This document shows, one piece after another, positions 52,797-63,295 of a DNA stretch of 64,000 bases. Position 1 is the first letter of the stretch. Every line of letters begins with the position of its first letter. The stretch comes from Sulfurimonas sp. GTDB taxonomy: Bacteria; Campylobacterota; Campylobacteria; Campylobacterales; Sulfurimonadaceae. Location of the stretch: contig JAOFSE010000004.1 of NCBI GenBank assembly GCA_028044295.1, forward strand, positions 62,001 through 126,000. Reading direction: 5' to 3'. The notes under the pieces were generated by a model, which saw nothing but the letters and a program-made list of their open reading frames with translations, made no database searches and was not told where the DNA came from. Made by a program: the position numbers and the translations under genes.

Positions 52797-55538
52797 CTAT
52801 ACCCTTGGTAAAAATTTATTGAGTTCCGAGATTAAAAGCTCTATATCTATAGGCTTAGATACATAACCATTCATACCTTCTTTCATGAATTTTTCTTTAT
52901 CCCCTTTTATTGCATTCGCAGTTAAGGCCATTATAGGAACAACTTTCATAGACTCTAAAATATCTTCATCATTTCGTATAGCATGCAGCGCTTCTATACC
53001 GTTCATTATTGGCATGTTGATATCCATAAGTATAAGATCAAACTCTTCGATTTTACATATATCTACTGCTTCTTTTCCATTAATAACTAGATGGTAGTCT
53101 AAACCTAAGTCATCTAAAAGTATTGATATAAGTAACTGATTTGTTTTATTATCCTCTGCGACTAGAACTTTCCCGCTATACTTCACATCTTCTTCTGAAA
53201 TACTTTCAAGGTTTTCTACATCTTCAGTATCATTTTTAGTTTCTATCGCTTTTATAGTAAATTTAAAAGTACTACCTTCACCATAGTTACTGACAGCACT
53301 TAAGTCCCCTCCCATAAGTTTACTTAAGGCCTTGCTTATATTTAATCCCAGTCCAGTACCACCATATTTTCTTGAGACAGAAGAGTCTGCCTGAGAAAAA
53401 GAGTCAAATATGATTTTTAATTTTTGTGTATCAATACCTATACCGTTGTCAGATACTTTTATGATTAAATCAGATTCACCGTAGTCTACATTAAATTCTA
53501 CAAGTCCATTTTCATTTGTAAACTTAATCGCATTAGACATTAGGTTTGATAGCACCTGCTTTATTCGTAAAGGGTCTCCTAATATAAATTTAGGAACTTC
53601 TGTACTAAAATCATATTGTAGTTGTATTCCTTTATTGTCTGCAGCAACACTATAAAGATTATAAACCGAGTCAACTACCTCTTTAATATTTAGAGGAATA
53701 GATTCTACAAGTAATTTTCCACTAGCTATCTTACTCATGTCTAATATGTCATTAATAATGCCGAGTAAATTCTTGGATGATTCTTTTACTACACTTAAAT
53801 ACTCTAGTTTTTTAGATTCTGTTTCCATACTTTCTAAGAGGTCTATGAAACCTACGATAGCATTTAATGGTGTTCTTATCTCATGAGACATATTAGCTAA
53901 AAATTCTGATTTAGATTGCTCAGAACTAATTGCAATATCTTTGAGTGTAGTTAACTCTTTTTCCGTATTTTTTCTTTCTGTAATATTCTTAGTCGTACCG
54001 ATAAGAGCAATAGCATTACCTTGAGAGTCTCTCCTTACTTTACCAAGTGCTTTAACAATTTTATATTCATTGCTTTTTAATAAAACTCTATGCTCAACAT
54101 TTAAATCTATATTAGACTCTATACACATTGATACAGCCATATCTACTAACTCTCTATCTTCTGGATATATTAAACTTAAAACTGATTCATAATTTACATC
54201 GAAGGTGTTTTTCTCAACTTGAAATATTTTATAAGTTTCATCACTCCACCATATATTATTTGTTTCTAGATCAATTTCCCAACTACCAACTTCAACAATA
54301 CTTTGAGTTTCATTTAAAATATCTTGAGCTTTAATGAGCTCTTGTGAAGTTGTACTAACTAAATGTGACAGTACTTTTAAACTATTCGTTTTCTTTGGTG
54401 TTTTTAAAGTATCTTGTACTATTCTTTTTTGAACCTTATCTGACTCAGAAAGAAATAAATACGTACTTGTAATGTTAAGTAATTCATTTTTATTTGACGA
54501 ATGGAAAAACTCTCCATAAGTAAAGTAACCTACTGTGGGAGCAACTTGATTAAAAAGTTCTAATTCAGACTCAAGTTCTTTACCTAGAAGGTACTTTCTA
54601 ACACTACAAGAATATATGAAAATTGATTCTATTGGTAAAGATTGGATATCTTTAAATTTTTTTCTATTTTTCTCTTGTATTACCTCTACATTACCAAATG
54701 CAAATGAGAGTTCTTCCCCAACCTCTATATTCCCACCAAAAAGAAGTGAGTTATCCTCAAGCAATGCTACCGGTGCACGCGCAACATCGATCAGACCCCT
54801 TTTAAGAATAAAAGGAAATTCAACTGCAGCTTCGGGAAGTGATAGTGAAACTTCATCACCAAGATATTTTTTATATATTTCAACTATTGGAGTATTATTT
54901 ATTTCATAAAGTATATTTTTTTCAGCCTTAGTAACCACCATAGGAATACCAAGTTTTTCCCAGTTTAGAACATAGTCTGTATTAGCTATAAGCTCTTTGC
55001 CACTCAAAGATGCAACTACAAACCCATTTTCAGATGTAGTAATTCCATCGAAAATGAATGTCTTACTAAAAGTGTAATTATCCCCAGCACGACCACCTGA
55101 TATAATTAAATTTTTTTGTAATTTAGTAATAGCTTTTATAAACTCTTCTCCATTACTTTTTAAACCGTCACTGAAAACTATAAGTACTTTAGTATCATCT
55201 TCTACTAGATCATTTATAATATCTTTAGCACAGTCTGATTCTGAAATATTTTCGTATAGTTTTGATTTTATTTTAGTACTATCAAATGTAGAAAAAGAAA
55301 TAGTGATTGACTTATCTAACATTTTGCCTTCGTTTATCTCTCCAGCGGATGTTGTCCCTATGATATGTACTTGTGGAATAATATTTTTAATAGAGTTACA
55401 CATATTCAGTAGTTTCATTTCATCAATTAAACCAGAAAAAACTTGTACTAACACATTTGAAGAAGTTGCAATGTCATGGTTTAAAATAAAGGATTCTAAT
55501 TCCTCTAAACTAGTATATACATGATTAAAACTCTTCAA
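52797..55538 (-). CDS. FIST-domain hybrid sensor histidine kinase
   Basis: 913 residues from TTG 55538, with AGGAG 6 nt upstream; the in-frame TTG at 55544 lies too close to that site. FIST_N (about 1-195) and FIST_C (about 210-370) sensory domains, thought to bind small ligands, are followed by a PAS domain (GSWEIDLETNNIWW), a kinase core (FLANMSHEIRTPLNAI with the phospho-His, ATPase boxes DNGIGID and KYGGTGLGL) and a C-terminal receiver (LILMDINMPIMNG). No membrane helix, so it senses inside the cell. Confidence 0.92.
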   Translation of the reverse strand: MKSFNHVYTSLEELESFILNHDIATSSNVLVQVFSGLIDEMKLLNMCNSIKNIIPQVHIIGTTSAGEINEGKMLDKSITISFSTFDSTKIKSKLYENISESDCAKDIINDLVEDDTKVLIVFSDGLKSNGEEFIKAITKLQKNLIISGGRAGDNYTFSKTFIFDGITTSENGFVVASLSGKELIANTDYVLNWEKLGIPMVVTKAEKNILYEINNTPIVEIYKKYLGDEVSLSLPEAAVEFPFILKRGLIDVARAPVALLEDNSLLFGGNIEVGEELSFAFGNVEVIQEKNRKKFKDIQSLPIESIFIYSCSVRKYLLGKELESELELFNQVAPTVGYFTYGEFFHSSNKNELLNITSTYLFLSESDKVQKRIVQDTLKTPKKTNSLKVLSHLVSTTSQELIKAQDILNETQSIVEVGSWEIDLETNNIWWSDETYKIFQVEKNTFDVNYESVLSLIYPEDRELVDMAVSMCIESNIDLNVEHRVLLKSNEYKIVKALGKVRRDSQGNAIALIGTTKNITERKNTEKELTTLKDIAISSEQSKSEFLANMSHEIRTPLNAIVGFIDLLESMETESKKLEYLSVVKESSKNLLGIINDILDMSKIASGKLLVESIPLNIKEVVDSVYNLYSVAADNKGIQLQYDFSTEVPKFILGDPLRIKQVLSNLMSNAIKFTNENGLVEFNVDYGESDLIIKVSDNGIGIDTQKLKIIFDSFSQADSSVSRKYGGTGLGLNISKALSKLMGGDLSAVSNYGEGSTFKFTIKAIETKNDTEDVENLESISEEDVKYSGKVLVAEDNKTNQLLISILLDDLGLDYHLVINGKEAVDICKIEEFDLILMDINMPIMNGIEALHAIRNDEDILESMKVVPIMALTANAIKGDKEKFMKEGMNGYVSKPIDIELLISELNKFLPRV

Positions 55539-55673
55539 GTTCAACTCCTAAATAAATTACTTTTTATAATAATTCTACCTATTAAAACTTAAGCATTCCA
55601 TAAACTAAGTATACACTTAATGCTTTTTAGATATAATCGCAAATATATAATAACACTACATGTAAGGCTAAAA

Positions 55674-58301
55674 ATGTCAGCAAATGGCTATAATCCACAA
55701 GATATAGAAGATAAATTTTATAAAATATATGAAGATAGAAAATACTTTGAGATAGACGGAAATAAGAATATTCAAGAAGAGGGAAAAAACTTCTCTATAA
55801 TGATGCCTCCACCAAATGTAACAGGTCGTCTGCATATTGGTCATGCACTTACTTTTACACTACAAGACATTATAACTCGCTACAAAAGAATGGATGGTTA
55901 TAAAACTTTATGGCAACCAGGAACTGACCACGCAGGAATAGCTACTCAAAATGTTGTAGAAAAACAGCTTTTAGCAGAAGGTACAACTAAAGAAGAGCTT
56001 GGTCGTGAAAAATTCTTAGAACGTGTTTGGGCTTGGAAAGAAGAATCAGCTGGAATCATGACACAACAACTCCGTAAGATGGGTGTTTCTCCTGCTTGGG
56101 AGCGTGAGCGTTTTACAATGGACGCAGGACTTCAAAAAGGCGTTAAAGAAGCATTTGTAAAGCTTTATAATGATGGTCTAATAGTTCGTGGAAACTATAT
56201 GGTTAACTGGTGTACACATGATGGTGCACTTAGTGATATCGAAGTTGAGCATGAAGACCATGATGGTAAGTTCTATCATATCAAGTATCCATTTGCTGAT
56301 GGAAGCGGTCATGTAGAAGTAGCAACTACTCGTCCTGAAACATACTTTGGTGATACTGCGGTTATGGTTCACCCTGATGATAAAAGATACAAAGACCTAA
56401 TAGGTAAGAAGATTAAACTTCCACTTTTAGAGCGTGAAGTAGCTATCATTGCAGATGAGCATGTTGATATGGATTTTGGAACGGGTGTAGTTAAGGTAAC
56501 TCCTGCACATGACCAAAATGACTACGAAGTTGGTAAGCGTCACAACTTAGAATTCATTACTGTTTTTGATGAAAAAGGTATATTAAATGACTATGCTGAA
56601 GAATTCAAAGGTTTAGAGAGACTAGAAGCTCGTGAAACAATTGTTGCAAGACTTGAAGAAGAAGGGTTTATGGTTAAAGTAGAAGACCATAAACACCAAG
56701 TTGGACACTGTTATAGATGTAAAAATATAGTTGAACCTTATATATCAAAGCAGTGGTTTGTTCGTAAAGAAGTAGCAGACAACTCTATTAAAAAAACAAA
56801 TGATGGTGAAGCTAAGTTTTTTCCTCCACATTGGATAAACTCATATAACTCTTGGATGGGTGAACTTCGTGACTGGTGTATATCTCGTCAACTTTGGTGG
56901 GGACATCAGATTCCAGTATTTTATTGCGATGATTGTGACCATGAATTTGCAAGCCAAGAAGAGCATCCTGAGGCTTGTCCAAAATGTGCATCAAAAAACA
57001 TCACTCAAGACCCTGATGTTCTAGATACTTGGTTCTCCTCTGCCCTATGGCCATTTTCAACTCTTGGTTGGGGTAATGGTGATACAGAGATGGATAAACT
57101 ATTTAAATCAGATGATATGAAAGACTTCTATCCTAATACTCTTCTTATTACTGGTTTTGACATCCTTTTCTTCTGGGTAGCTAGGATGATGATGATGGGT
57201 GAAAACTTTAATGGTCAACTTCCGTTTAATCACATCTATCTTCATGCTCTTGTACGTGACGAGCATGGTAATAAAATGAGTAAGTCAAAAGGTAACGTCA
57301 TCGACCCTCTAGACATGGTTGAAAAATACTCAGCTGATATACTTCGTTTTACACTAGCAATATCTGCTGCTCAAGGTCGCGATATTCGAATGAGTAATGA
57401 AAAGTTAGAACTAAATCGTAACTTTACAAACAAACTATATAACGCGACAAAATACCTTCAAATGAATGTAGATACTTTCCCAGATATGGGTGGTTTTTGT
57501 GTGGAGACTGACCTTGGAAAATATATGGTTAGTCGTCTTAATCTAGCTACCAAAGAAGTTCGTGCAAACCTTGATGAGTATAAATTCAATGATGCTGCTA
57601 CTGTAATGTACAGATTTCTTTGGAACGAATTTTGTGACTGGGGAATTGAACTTTCTAAAGCTGATAAGGCCTCAATAGTTGAACTTGGTGCAATATTTAA
57701 AGAAGCCATGAAACTTCTTCACCCATTTATGCCATTTATTACCGAGTATCTTTATCATGAGTTATCTGGCACTTCACTAGAAGAATCAGAATCTATTATG
57801 ATTAAAAAGTATCCTTCTAAAACTAAACAACGTAAAGAAGAAGAGAAGTTTGAAATTATTATGGATGCGATTGTATCTATTAGACGTGCTAAAGTTCTTG
57901 TTGATTTGGCTAATCAAAAGATTGAAAAAGCTTTTGTAAAAATTGATGGTATATCTGAAGATGACAAAAACATGATGCTACCTTTCATAACTAAGTTAGC
58001 AAAAGTTGAATCACTAGAGTTTACAGAGTCTAAAATTGACAATGCGGTAAGTGATATAGCAGATACTTGTGAGACATTTATTCCTACGGACTCTATTGAC
58101 CTAAGTTCTATTATCTCTAAACTTACAAAACAAGATGAAAAACTTCAAAAAGAAATAGACAAGCTAAACAACATGTTAAACAACGAAAGATTCGTAGCCA
58201 ATGCACCAGAAGATGTTCTAGAAAAAAACCGTACACAACTAGCAGACGCATCAACTAAACAAGAAAAAGTAAAAGAGCAACTAAGCTCACTAAAGGGATA
58301 A
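55674..58301 (+). CDS. valS: Valyl-tRNA synthetase ValS
   Basis: 875 residues from ATG 55674, with TAAGG 7 nt upstream; the frame is open to 55620 without a ribosome site. Class I synthetase with HIGH (in RLHIGHALTF) and KMSKS (in NKMSKSKGNVIDPLD), an editing domain (VATTRPETYFGDTAVMVHP) and a C-terminal coiled coil typical of ValS. The ribosome site forms part of a CTACATGTAA near-palindrome. Confidence 0.97.
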   Translation: MSANGYNPQDIEDKFYKIYEDRKYFEIDGNKNIQEEGKNFSIMMPPPNVTGRLHIGHALTFTLQDIITRYKRMDGYKTLWQPGTDHAGIATQNVVEKQLLAEGTTKEELGREKFLERVWAWKEESAGIMTQQLRKMGVSPAWERERFTMDAGLQKGVKEAFVKLYNDGLIVRGNYMVNWCTHDGALSDIEVEHEDHDGKFYHIKYPFADGSGHVEVATTRPETYFGDTAVMVHPDDKRYKDLIGKKIKLPLLEREVAIIADEHVDMDFGTGVVKVTPAHDQNDYEVGKRHNLEFITVFDEKGILNDYAEEFKGLERLEARETIVARLEEEGFMVKVEDHKHQVGHCYRCKNIVEPYISKQWFVRKEVADNSIKKTNDGEAKFFPPHWINSYNSWMGELRDWCISRQLWWGHQIPVFYCDDCDHEFASQEEHPEACPKCASKNITQDPDVLDTWFSSALWPFSTLGWGNGDTEMDKLFKSDDMKDFYPNTLLITGFDILFFWVARMMMMGENFNGQLPFNHIYLHALVRDEHGNKMSKSKGNVIDPLDMVEKYSADILRFTLAISAAQGRDIRMSNEKLELNRNFTNKLYNATKYLQMNVDTFPDMGGFCVETDLGKYMVSRLNLATKEVRANLDEYKFNDAATVMYRFLWNEFCDWGIELSKADKASIVELGAIFKEAMKLLHPFMPFITEYLYHELSGTSLEESESIMIKKYPSKTKQRKEEEKFEIIMDAIVSIRRAKVLVDLANQKIEKAFVKIDGISEDDKNMMLPFITKLAKVESLEFTESKIDNAVSDIADTCETFIPTDSIDLSSIISKLTKQDEKLQKEIDKLNNMLNNERFVANAPEDVLEKNRTQLADASTKQEKVKEQLSSLKG

Positions 58302-58305
58302 TAGA

Positions 58306-59847
58306 TTGTTTGATATAAGTAAGTACTCAAAAGAAAATGTTAAAAATGATATATTATCAGGATTAGTAGTAGCCGTTGCTCTTGTTCCAGAGGCGATAGC
58401 ATTTAGTTTTATAGCAGGTGTTAGTCCTATAGTTGGTCTTTATACCGCTTTCATACTTGGCCTTATCACTTCTCTCATTGGTGGTAAGCCAGGAATGATC
58501 TCTGGTGCTACTGGTTCTGTAGCAATAGTACTTGTTGGTCTTAGCATAGAAGCGACTGAGTTACTAACTCTTCAGGGCGTAACCAGCGATGAACTCATGA
58601 TGGGTATACTTCACTATATTTTACTAGCAACAGTTGTAGCTGGATTAATTCAAGTAGCTGTTGGTGTATTTAAACTAGGAAAGTTCATTCGTTTAGTCCC
58701 ACAACCCGCAATGTATGGTTTTGTAAATGGTCTAGCAATTGTTATAGCAACTGCTCAGTTTAAGTTCTTTGAGGGACAAGGATATATGATGTATGTACTA
58801 GTAGCTATTACTATGCTTATTATGTTTTTCCTTCCAAAAATCACAAAAGCTATTCCATCTGGTTTAGTTGCTATTGTAGTGATAACTCTCGTTGTTTATG
58901 TGAGTGGAACAAATACTTTACTTGTTGGTGGATTAACAGACCTAAGTGAATTCGCTGGAAAACTACCAAGTTTTATACTTCCACAGAATCTATTTAGTAT
59001 GGATGCTATTATTATGGTACTTCCTTATGCTCTAATCGTTGCTATGGTTGGTCTAATAGAATCTCTTCTTACACTATCTGTATTAGATGAGATGAGTGGT
59101 ACTCGTGGTTCTGCAAATAAAGAGTGTATTGCTCAGGGAACTGGAAATATTACATGTGGTTTCTTTGGTGGAATGGCTGGATGTGTAATGATAGGTCAAA
59201 GTATCATTAACTACACTTCAGGTGGTTTAGGCAGACTATCATCAACTGTTGCTGCTGTTGGTCTTCTAGTACTTGTTATCTCTATGACAGATGTACTTAA
59301 TGTTATTCCAGTAGCAGTTTTAATTGGTATCATGTTCATGGTTAGTATTGGTACATTTGAGTGGTCTAGTTTTTCTCATCTAAAACATATGCCTAGAACT
59401 GATGCCTTTGTAATGCTTATAGTAACAATTATTACTGTAGTTGAAGATTTAGCAATTGCAGTCATCGCTGGTGTAATTATCTCTGCTCTTGCTTTTGCCT
59501 GGAAGCATGCAAGAATTACTGCAAGAGTACATGCTGAAGATGACGGTACAAAAGTTTATGAATTAGATGGTCCTCTATTTTTTGGTTCAGCAACAACATT
59601 TGCTGATAACTTTGATGTTAAGAATGACTCTCCAAAAGTTGTAATAGACTTTAAAAATGCAAGAGTTATGGACTCATCAGGTGTTGAAGCAATTGATGCT
59701 ATCACTAAAAAATATGAAGATGCAGGGAAGAACCTTCTTCTTCGCCACTTAAGTGAAGACTGTAAAGCTATTCTTAAAAAGGCTGGTCCACACTGTACAC
59801 ATCAAGAAGATGATGATCCAACATATAAAGTAGCTTACAACTACTAA
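58306..59847 (+). CDS. SulP-family anion transporter with STAS domain
   Basis: 513 residues from TTG 58306 with AAAGGG upstream. About ten to twelve membrane helices with SulP blocks ALVPEAIAFSFIAGVSPIVGLY and GGKPGMISGATGSVA, then GGMAGCVMIGQSIIN. A STAS domain (about 415-500) with VMDSSGVEAID. Bacterial SulP proteins carry sulfate, bicarbonate or dicarboxylates; the motif does not settle which. Overlaps the convergent EAL gene by 4 nt. Confidence 0.92.
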   Translation: MFDISKYSKENVKNDILSGLVVAVALVPEAIAFSFIAGVSPIVGLYTAFILGLITSLIGGKPGMISGATGSVAIVLVGLSIEATELLTLQGVTSDELMMGILHYILLATVVAGLIQVAVGVFKLGKFIRLVPQPAMYGFVNGLAIVIATAQFKFFEGQGYMMYVLVAITMLIMFFLPKITKAIPSGLVAIVVITLVVYVSGTNTLLVGGLTDLSEFAGKLPSFILPQNLFSMDAIIMVLPYALIVAMVGLIESLLTLSVLDEMSGTRGSANKECIAQGTGNITCGFFGGMAGCVMIGQSIINYTSGGLGRLSSTVAAVGLLVLVISMTDVLNVIPVAVLIGIMFMVSIGTFEWSSFSHLKHMPRTDAFVMLIVTIITVVEDLAIAVIAGVIISALAFAWKHARITARVHAEDDGTKVYELDGPLFFGSATTFADNFDVKNDSPKVVIDFKNARVMDSSGVEAIDAITKKYEDAGKNLLLRHLSEDCKAILKKAGPHCTHQEDDDPTYKVAYNY

Positions 59848-61046
59848 TCTATATCTGCCCTAGGCTCTCCAAAGTAGTAGCCTTGGGAGTAATCAATACC
59901 TAGCTCTACAATCTTGGCTTGTACCTCTTTTGAGTGTACAAACTCTGCTATTATTTTTATATTACTTCTTTTACATATATGAACTATAGCTTCCACAATA
60001 ATCAGACTTTTATTATCAGTCAAAATATTTTTTATAAATGAACCATCTATTTTTAAATAATCTGGAGAGAAATCTAATAACCTTGAAAAATTAGAGTTTT
60101 CACTTCCAAAATCATCTATTGCTATGTTAAAACCATTTTCTCTAAATGAATCTAACTGTTTAATAATATCAGGGTCATCTAGATTATTTATATCTTCTAA
60201 TATTTCTAATACAACTCTAGATGGCTTTATATTGTATTTATTTACATGACTTAATAGGTATTCTTCAAGATAATCAAGATGTAAATCAGTCCCAGTAATA
60301 TTTATTGAAAACTCATAGTCAGTTCCACTAAACTTTTTAAAGCTTTGCTCAATAATCTGTTTTGTTACTAAAGATAGTGTTCCCGTAAGCCTGGATGCTT
60401 CCAAAAAGCGAATTGGAGGTATTGTAACTCCATCATCTATTATTCTCACCAGACACTCATACTTTTCTATTTTTTTTGTTTTATTATTAATAATAGGTTG
60501 AAAGTATGCAGTAATATTTTCATCCATGAAAGCACTTTTTATTTTATCAACCCAGTAAACATTTTCTTTTTGTTTTAGTATATATGTTGAATTTTGATCA
60601 TATATTTTATATGCAGCTCGCTTATGTTTTCTAAGTTCAGTGATAGCTACATGTGCATGATTTAAAAGAGACTTAGAATCTCCAACTGAAATACCAATAC
60701 TAAATGAAATTTTTATATCTAAATCATCCACAGATATGTCTATATTGTCAAAAAAAGATATTATTGAACTAGCAGTTGTTGCTAGTTCTTTTTTGGTCAT
60801 AAACTCTTTTGAAACTAAAACAAATTCATCAGAGTTTAAACGGAATAACTCTGTTGAATTTGGCTTAGATATTTTTAATAGTCTAGCCACTTCAACTAAG
60901 ATTTCATCAGCTACTTCTAAACCATAAATATTATTAATATTATTGAAGTTATCTATATCAAGTAAAAATAGATTTCCCTCTTTCATGGATTTTATATATT
61001 CCATTAAAGCAAATCTATTAGATATCCCCGTTAATGTATCTATCAT
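59844..61046 (-). CDS. Degenerate GGDEF plus EAL domain protein (c-di-GMP phosphodiesterase)
   Basis: 400 residues, cytosolic. The GGDEF-domain motif reads LNSDEF (70-75), so cyclase activity is unlikely. The EAL domain keeps key residues: E197-C-L in YECLVR, INITGTDL-type Asn, D311/D312 in IDDFG, KIDGSFI and a late Glu in AEFVHSKE. It probably hydrolyses or senses cyclic di-GMP. Its ATG overlaps the stop of the transglutaminase-like gene by 4 nt, in an operon with flgH. Confidence 0.88.
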   Translation of the reverse strand: MIDTLTGISNRFALMEYIKSMKEGNLFLLDIDNFNNINNIYGLEVADEILVEVARLLKISKPNSTELFRLNSDEFVLVSKEFMTKKELATTASSIISFFDNIDISVDDLDIKISFSIGISVGDSKSLLNHAHVAITELRKHKRAAYKIYDQNSTYILKQKENVYWVDKIKSAFMDENITAYFQPIINNKTKKIEKYECLVRIIDDGVTIPPIRFLEASRLTGTLSLVTKQIIEQSFKKFSGTDYEFSINITGTDLHLDYLEEYLLSHVNKYNIKPSRVVLEILEDINNLDDPDIIKQLDSFRENGFNIAIDDFGSENSNFSRLLDFSPDYLKIDGSFIKNILTDNKSLIIVEAIVHICKRSNIKIIAEFVHSKEVQAKIVELGIDYSQGYYFGEPRADID

Positions 61047-62560
61047 TTATTTTTTACCACTATATATTTTTCTGGTTTAATAGATCGATACTTTGGCATA
61101 TTCATTCCTATATTAGAATTTATATAAGTTGGATCAGCTATAACAAACTCTCTAGACTTTGCTATTATCTTGTCCCCGTCCATAGGTATGTATAAAGCAG
61201 TTGACATATGATCTTTATATTTAACACCAACTACGGGTACACTAAACAACTTTTTAACTAAGTATGCAAAAAGTACTGCTCTATCTTCGCAATCTGAATT
61301 ATCAAAGTAAAGAGTCTCTTGAGCAAACATTGGTTTCTCACGCGAAAACTGTTCATCATCTGTTTTATACTCAAATGATTTTTGTACAAAGCTTAGAACA
61401 AAGTTCATTGCATCACTAGCTTTTTTACCATCTATATACTTTTTAAGTCCAACTGCAAGATCGTTATAAGTACTATCTTCTAGAGGAGTATTAAAATATG
61501 TTTCATAGTCAGCCTGTGGATATGTCATCATAAAGTCAATGAGGTTTTTATTATACTTATACTTAACGCTATACTCAATTCCATACTGCTTAAAACTCAA
61601 AGTTTTAAACTCCATACTAGGATTAAAAGTTGGTAAAGACTCGAGTGAAAGATCCATATCTTTTGTTGCATTTGGATAATCATGTTTATGCGAAAATAAT
61701 CTACCTACATTACCCTTATCATAATTTGATACCACATAATATTTTTTATTAGAGAAATTATAACTTGGAGTTGAATAAATAATCTTTTTAGAGTAGTACA
61801 TTACTACTACATGTTTATTAGCAAGTCCTATTTTTACTGCATATCCAAGCTTGTTAAATATAAACCAACTCATAAGTTTTGAGTTATCTGCATCAGAAAA
61901 AATATTTTTAGAGATACTATTTACAAGTAAGTAAACTCCCCAATCATTTAAATTTAAATCTTTTGAAGACTTTTTAATATTTTCAACTAAAGACTCATAT
62001 TCACTAGAAGCTGCAGAATTAAAAAAATTAGATATACCTTTTTGACTTCTTGGATAAAAAGTTGCATTTTTTATATTTTGAGGTATATCAAATCCTAATC
62101 TAGATCCAAAAAAATCGATATAAAAATCTTGGCTTTTTTGAACTTTTTCAATAACCTTTATCTCAGCTTCTTTAGTTTTGAGTATACGGATTTTTTTTAC
62201 ACTTTTTGGAAGTTCTTTTTTAGGAAGTATCTTTTCAGGAATACTAATTGTAAGTTTAGGCCCAACAGCTTTAATTTTTGTTGGTATTGCAGAAGTTATT
62301 TTCTTTGGTTTAGGCTTTTCGTATAAAGGTTCACCCTTATAGACTTTATAAGCTTTAAAGTGTTCTTTTAAATAGTTGTTAAAATGAGAGTCTCTTTCAT
62401 CTTTATAGGCCGTAAAAGAGCTAGCCTGAGATCTTTTAAACTTTGAGAAGCTGTCTTCTGCTGTTATGTTTATAGCAGTTGATAAAACTACTACTAATAA
62501 GAGTTTAAAATGGCCAAACAGCCTGAATAATTTTAGTTCCCCATGCTTGTTGTGTTGCAC
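61043..62560 (-). CDS. Exported transglutaminase-like protein
   Basis: 505 residues from GTG 62560, with GAGGGGG 9 nt upstream inside flgH. A hydrophobic segment at about residues 18-34 is a signal peptide or anchor; a Lys/Pro-rich linker follows. The C-terminal part holds a transglutaminase-like Cys-His-Asp triad: C424 in SDCEDRAVLF, H451 in KYKDHMST and D476 in VIADPTY. It differs from LapG (BTLCP) in layout. The family is not firmly recognised. It overlaps both flgH and the EAL gene, so the three are one operon. Confidence 0.72.
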   Translation of the reverse strand: MQHNKHGELKLFRLFGHFKLLLVVVLSTAINITAEDSFSKFKRSQASSFTAYKDERDSHFNNYLKEHFKAYKVYKGEPLYEKPKPKKITSAIPTKIKAVGPKLTISIPEKILPKKELPKSVKKIRILKTKEAEIKVIEKVQKSQDFYIDFFGSRLGFDIPQNIKNATFYPRSQKGISNFFNSAASSEYESLVENIKKSSKDLNLNDWGVYLLVNSISKNIFSDADNSKLMSWFIFNKLGYAVKIGLANKHVVVMYYSKKIIYSTPSYNFSNKKYYVVSNYDKGNVGRLFSHKHDYPNATKDMDLSLESLPTFNPSMEFKTLSFKQYGIEYSVKYKYNKNLIDFMMTYPQADYETYFNTPLEDSTYNDLAVGLKKYIDGKKASDAMNFVLSFVQKSFEYKTDDEQFSREKPMFAQETLYFDNSDCEDRAVLFAYLVKKLFSVPVVGVKYKDHMSTALYIPMDGDKIIAKSREFVIADPTYINSNIGMNMPKYRSIKPEKYIVVKNK

Positions 62561-63224
62561 GATCTACATCCCCCTCAGTCTTATAAAGAATTTTAGCTTC
62601 ACTCATTTGAGCAGAGCTAATATTATTGTTTTGGTCTATATCGTATGGTCTTATAACACCACTTATCTGCATAATTTGTTTCTGCTCATCAACTAATATT
62701 TCTCTTTTACCAGATATAAAATAGTTTCCATTTCTCAGAACTTTAACTATCCTAGCTGATATTGTTGTAGTAAAAGAAGCATCTTTTGTGGAACTACCCT
62801 GTCCAGTAAATGAAGTATCTTCACCAGCAAGCATCCCAACAGCTGCTAAACCATTTAACTTTCTTAGAGCTGAATTAACTGCGGAGTTTGTGCCTGTAGA
62901 TGTAAAACCACCTCCACCAAAATCAGAGCTACTCTCGCTTAAATTTTTACTCCCACTACTTGTACTAGTTGCATTTTCAGATATGACAACAGTAACTATA
63001 TCGTTGACATTCATGGCTTTATGGTCTGAAAAAAGTGGGTTATCACCTTGTCCAAAGATACTACCTGTAGAAGCATAATCTTTTTTATCTTCACGAGACG
63101 GCATCTGTTCTACATACTTAGGTGGTTCAAAATCTATCTCAGGATCAGTTAAATTTGCTGTACATCCAGTTAAAAAAAGTATAGCATAAATAAGCATTAA
63201 AAATATTAAATTTTGTTTTCTCAT
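62505..63224 (-). CDS. flgH: Flagellar L-ring protein FlgH
   Basis: 239 residues from ATG 63224 (an in-frame TTG lies 3 nt upstream). Signal peptide with lipobox LTGC (C21). FlgH blocks: SIFGQGDNPLFSDHKAMNVNDIVTV-type start, then TVVISENATSTSSGS, and the C-terminal RNGNYFISGKREI and ISGVIRPYDID. Forms the outer-membrane L-ring of the flagellar basal body. No other flagellar gene is adjacent in the window. Confidence 0.95.
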   Translation of the reverse strand: MRKQNLIFLMLIYAILFLTGCTANLTDPEIDFEPPKYVEQMPSREDKKDYASTGSIFGQGDNPLFSDHKAMNVNDIVTVVISENATSTSSGSKNLSESSSDFGGGGFTSTGTNSAVNSALRKLNGLAAVGMLAGEDTSFTGQGSSTKDASFTTTISARIVKVLRNGNYFISGKREILVDEQKQIMQISGVIRPYDIDQNNNISSAQMSEAKILYKTEGDVDRATQQAWGTKIIQAVWPF

Positions 63225-63295
63225 CAATGGCTCGCAATTGTAGGTTATTTAGTTATAATTCTAGCAATAACAGTTCCATAAAAGGTATATTAAAA

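Noticed and set aside
61043-62560. LapG-type protease assignment
   Set aside because: It has a Cys-His-Asp triad but not the length or layout of the BTLCP family, so I call it only transglutaminase-like.
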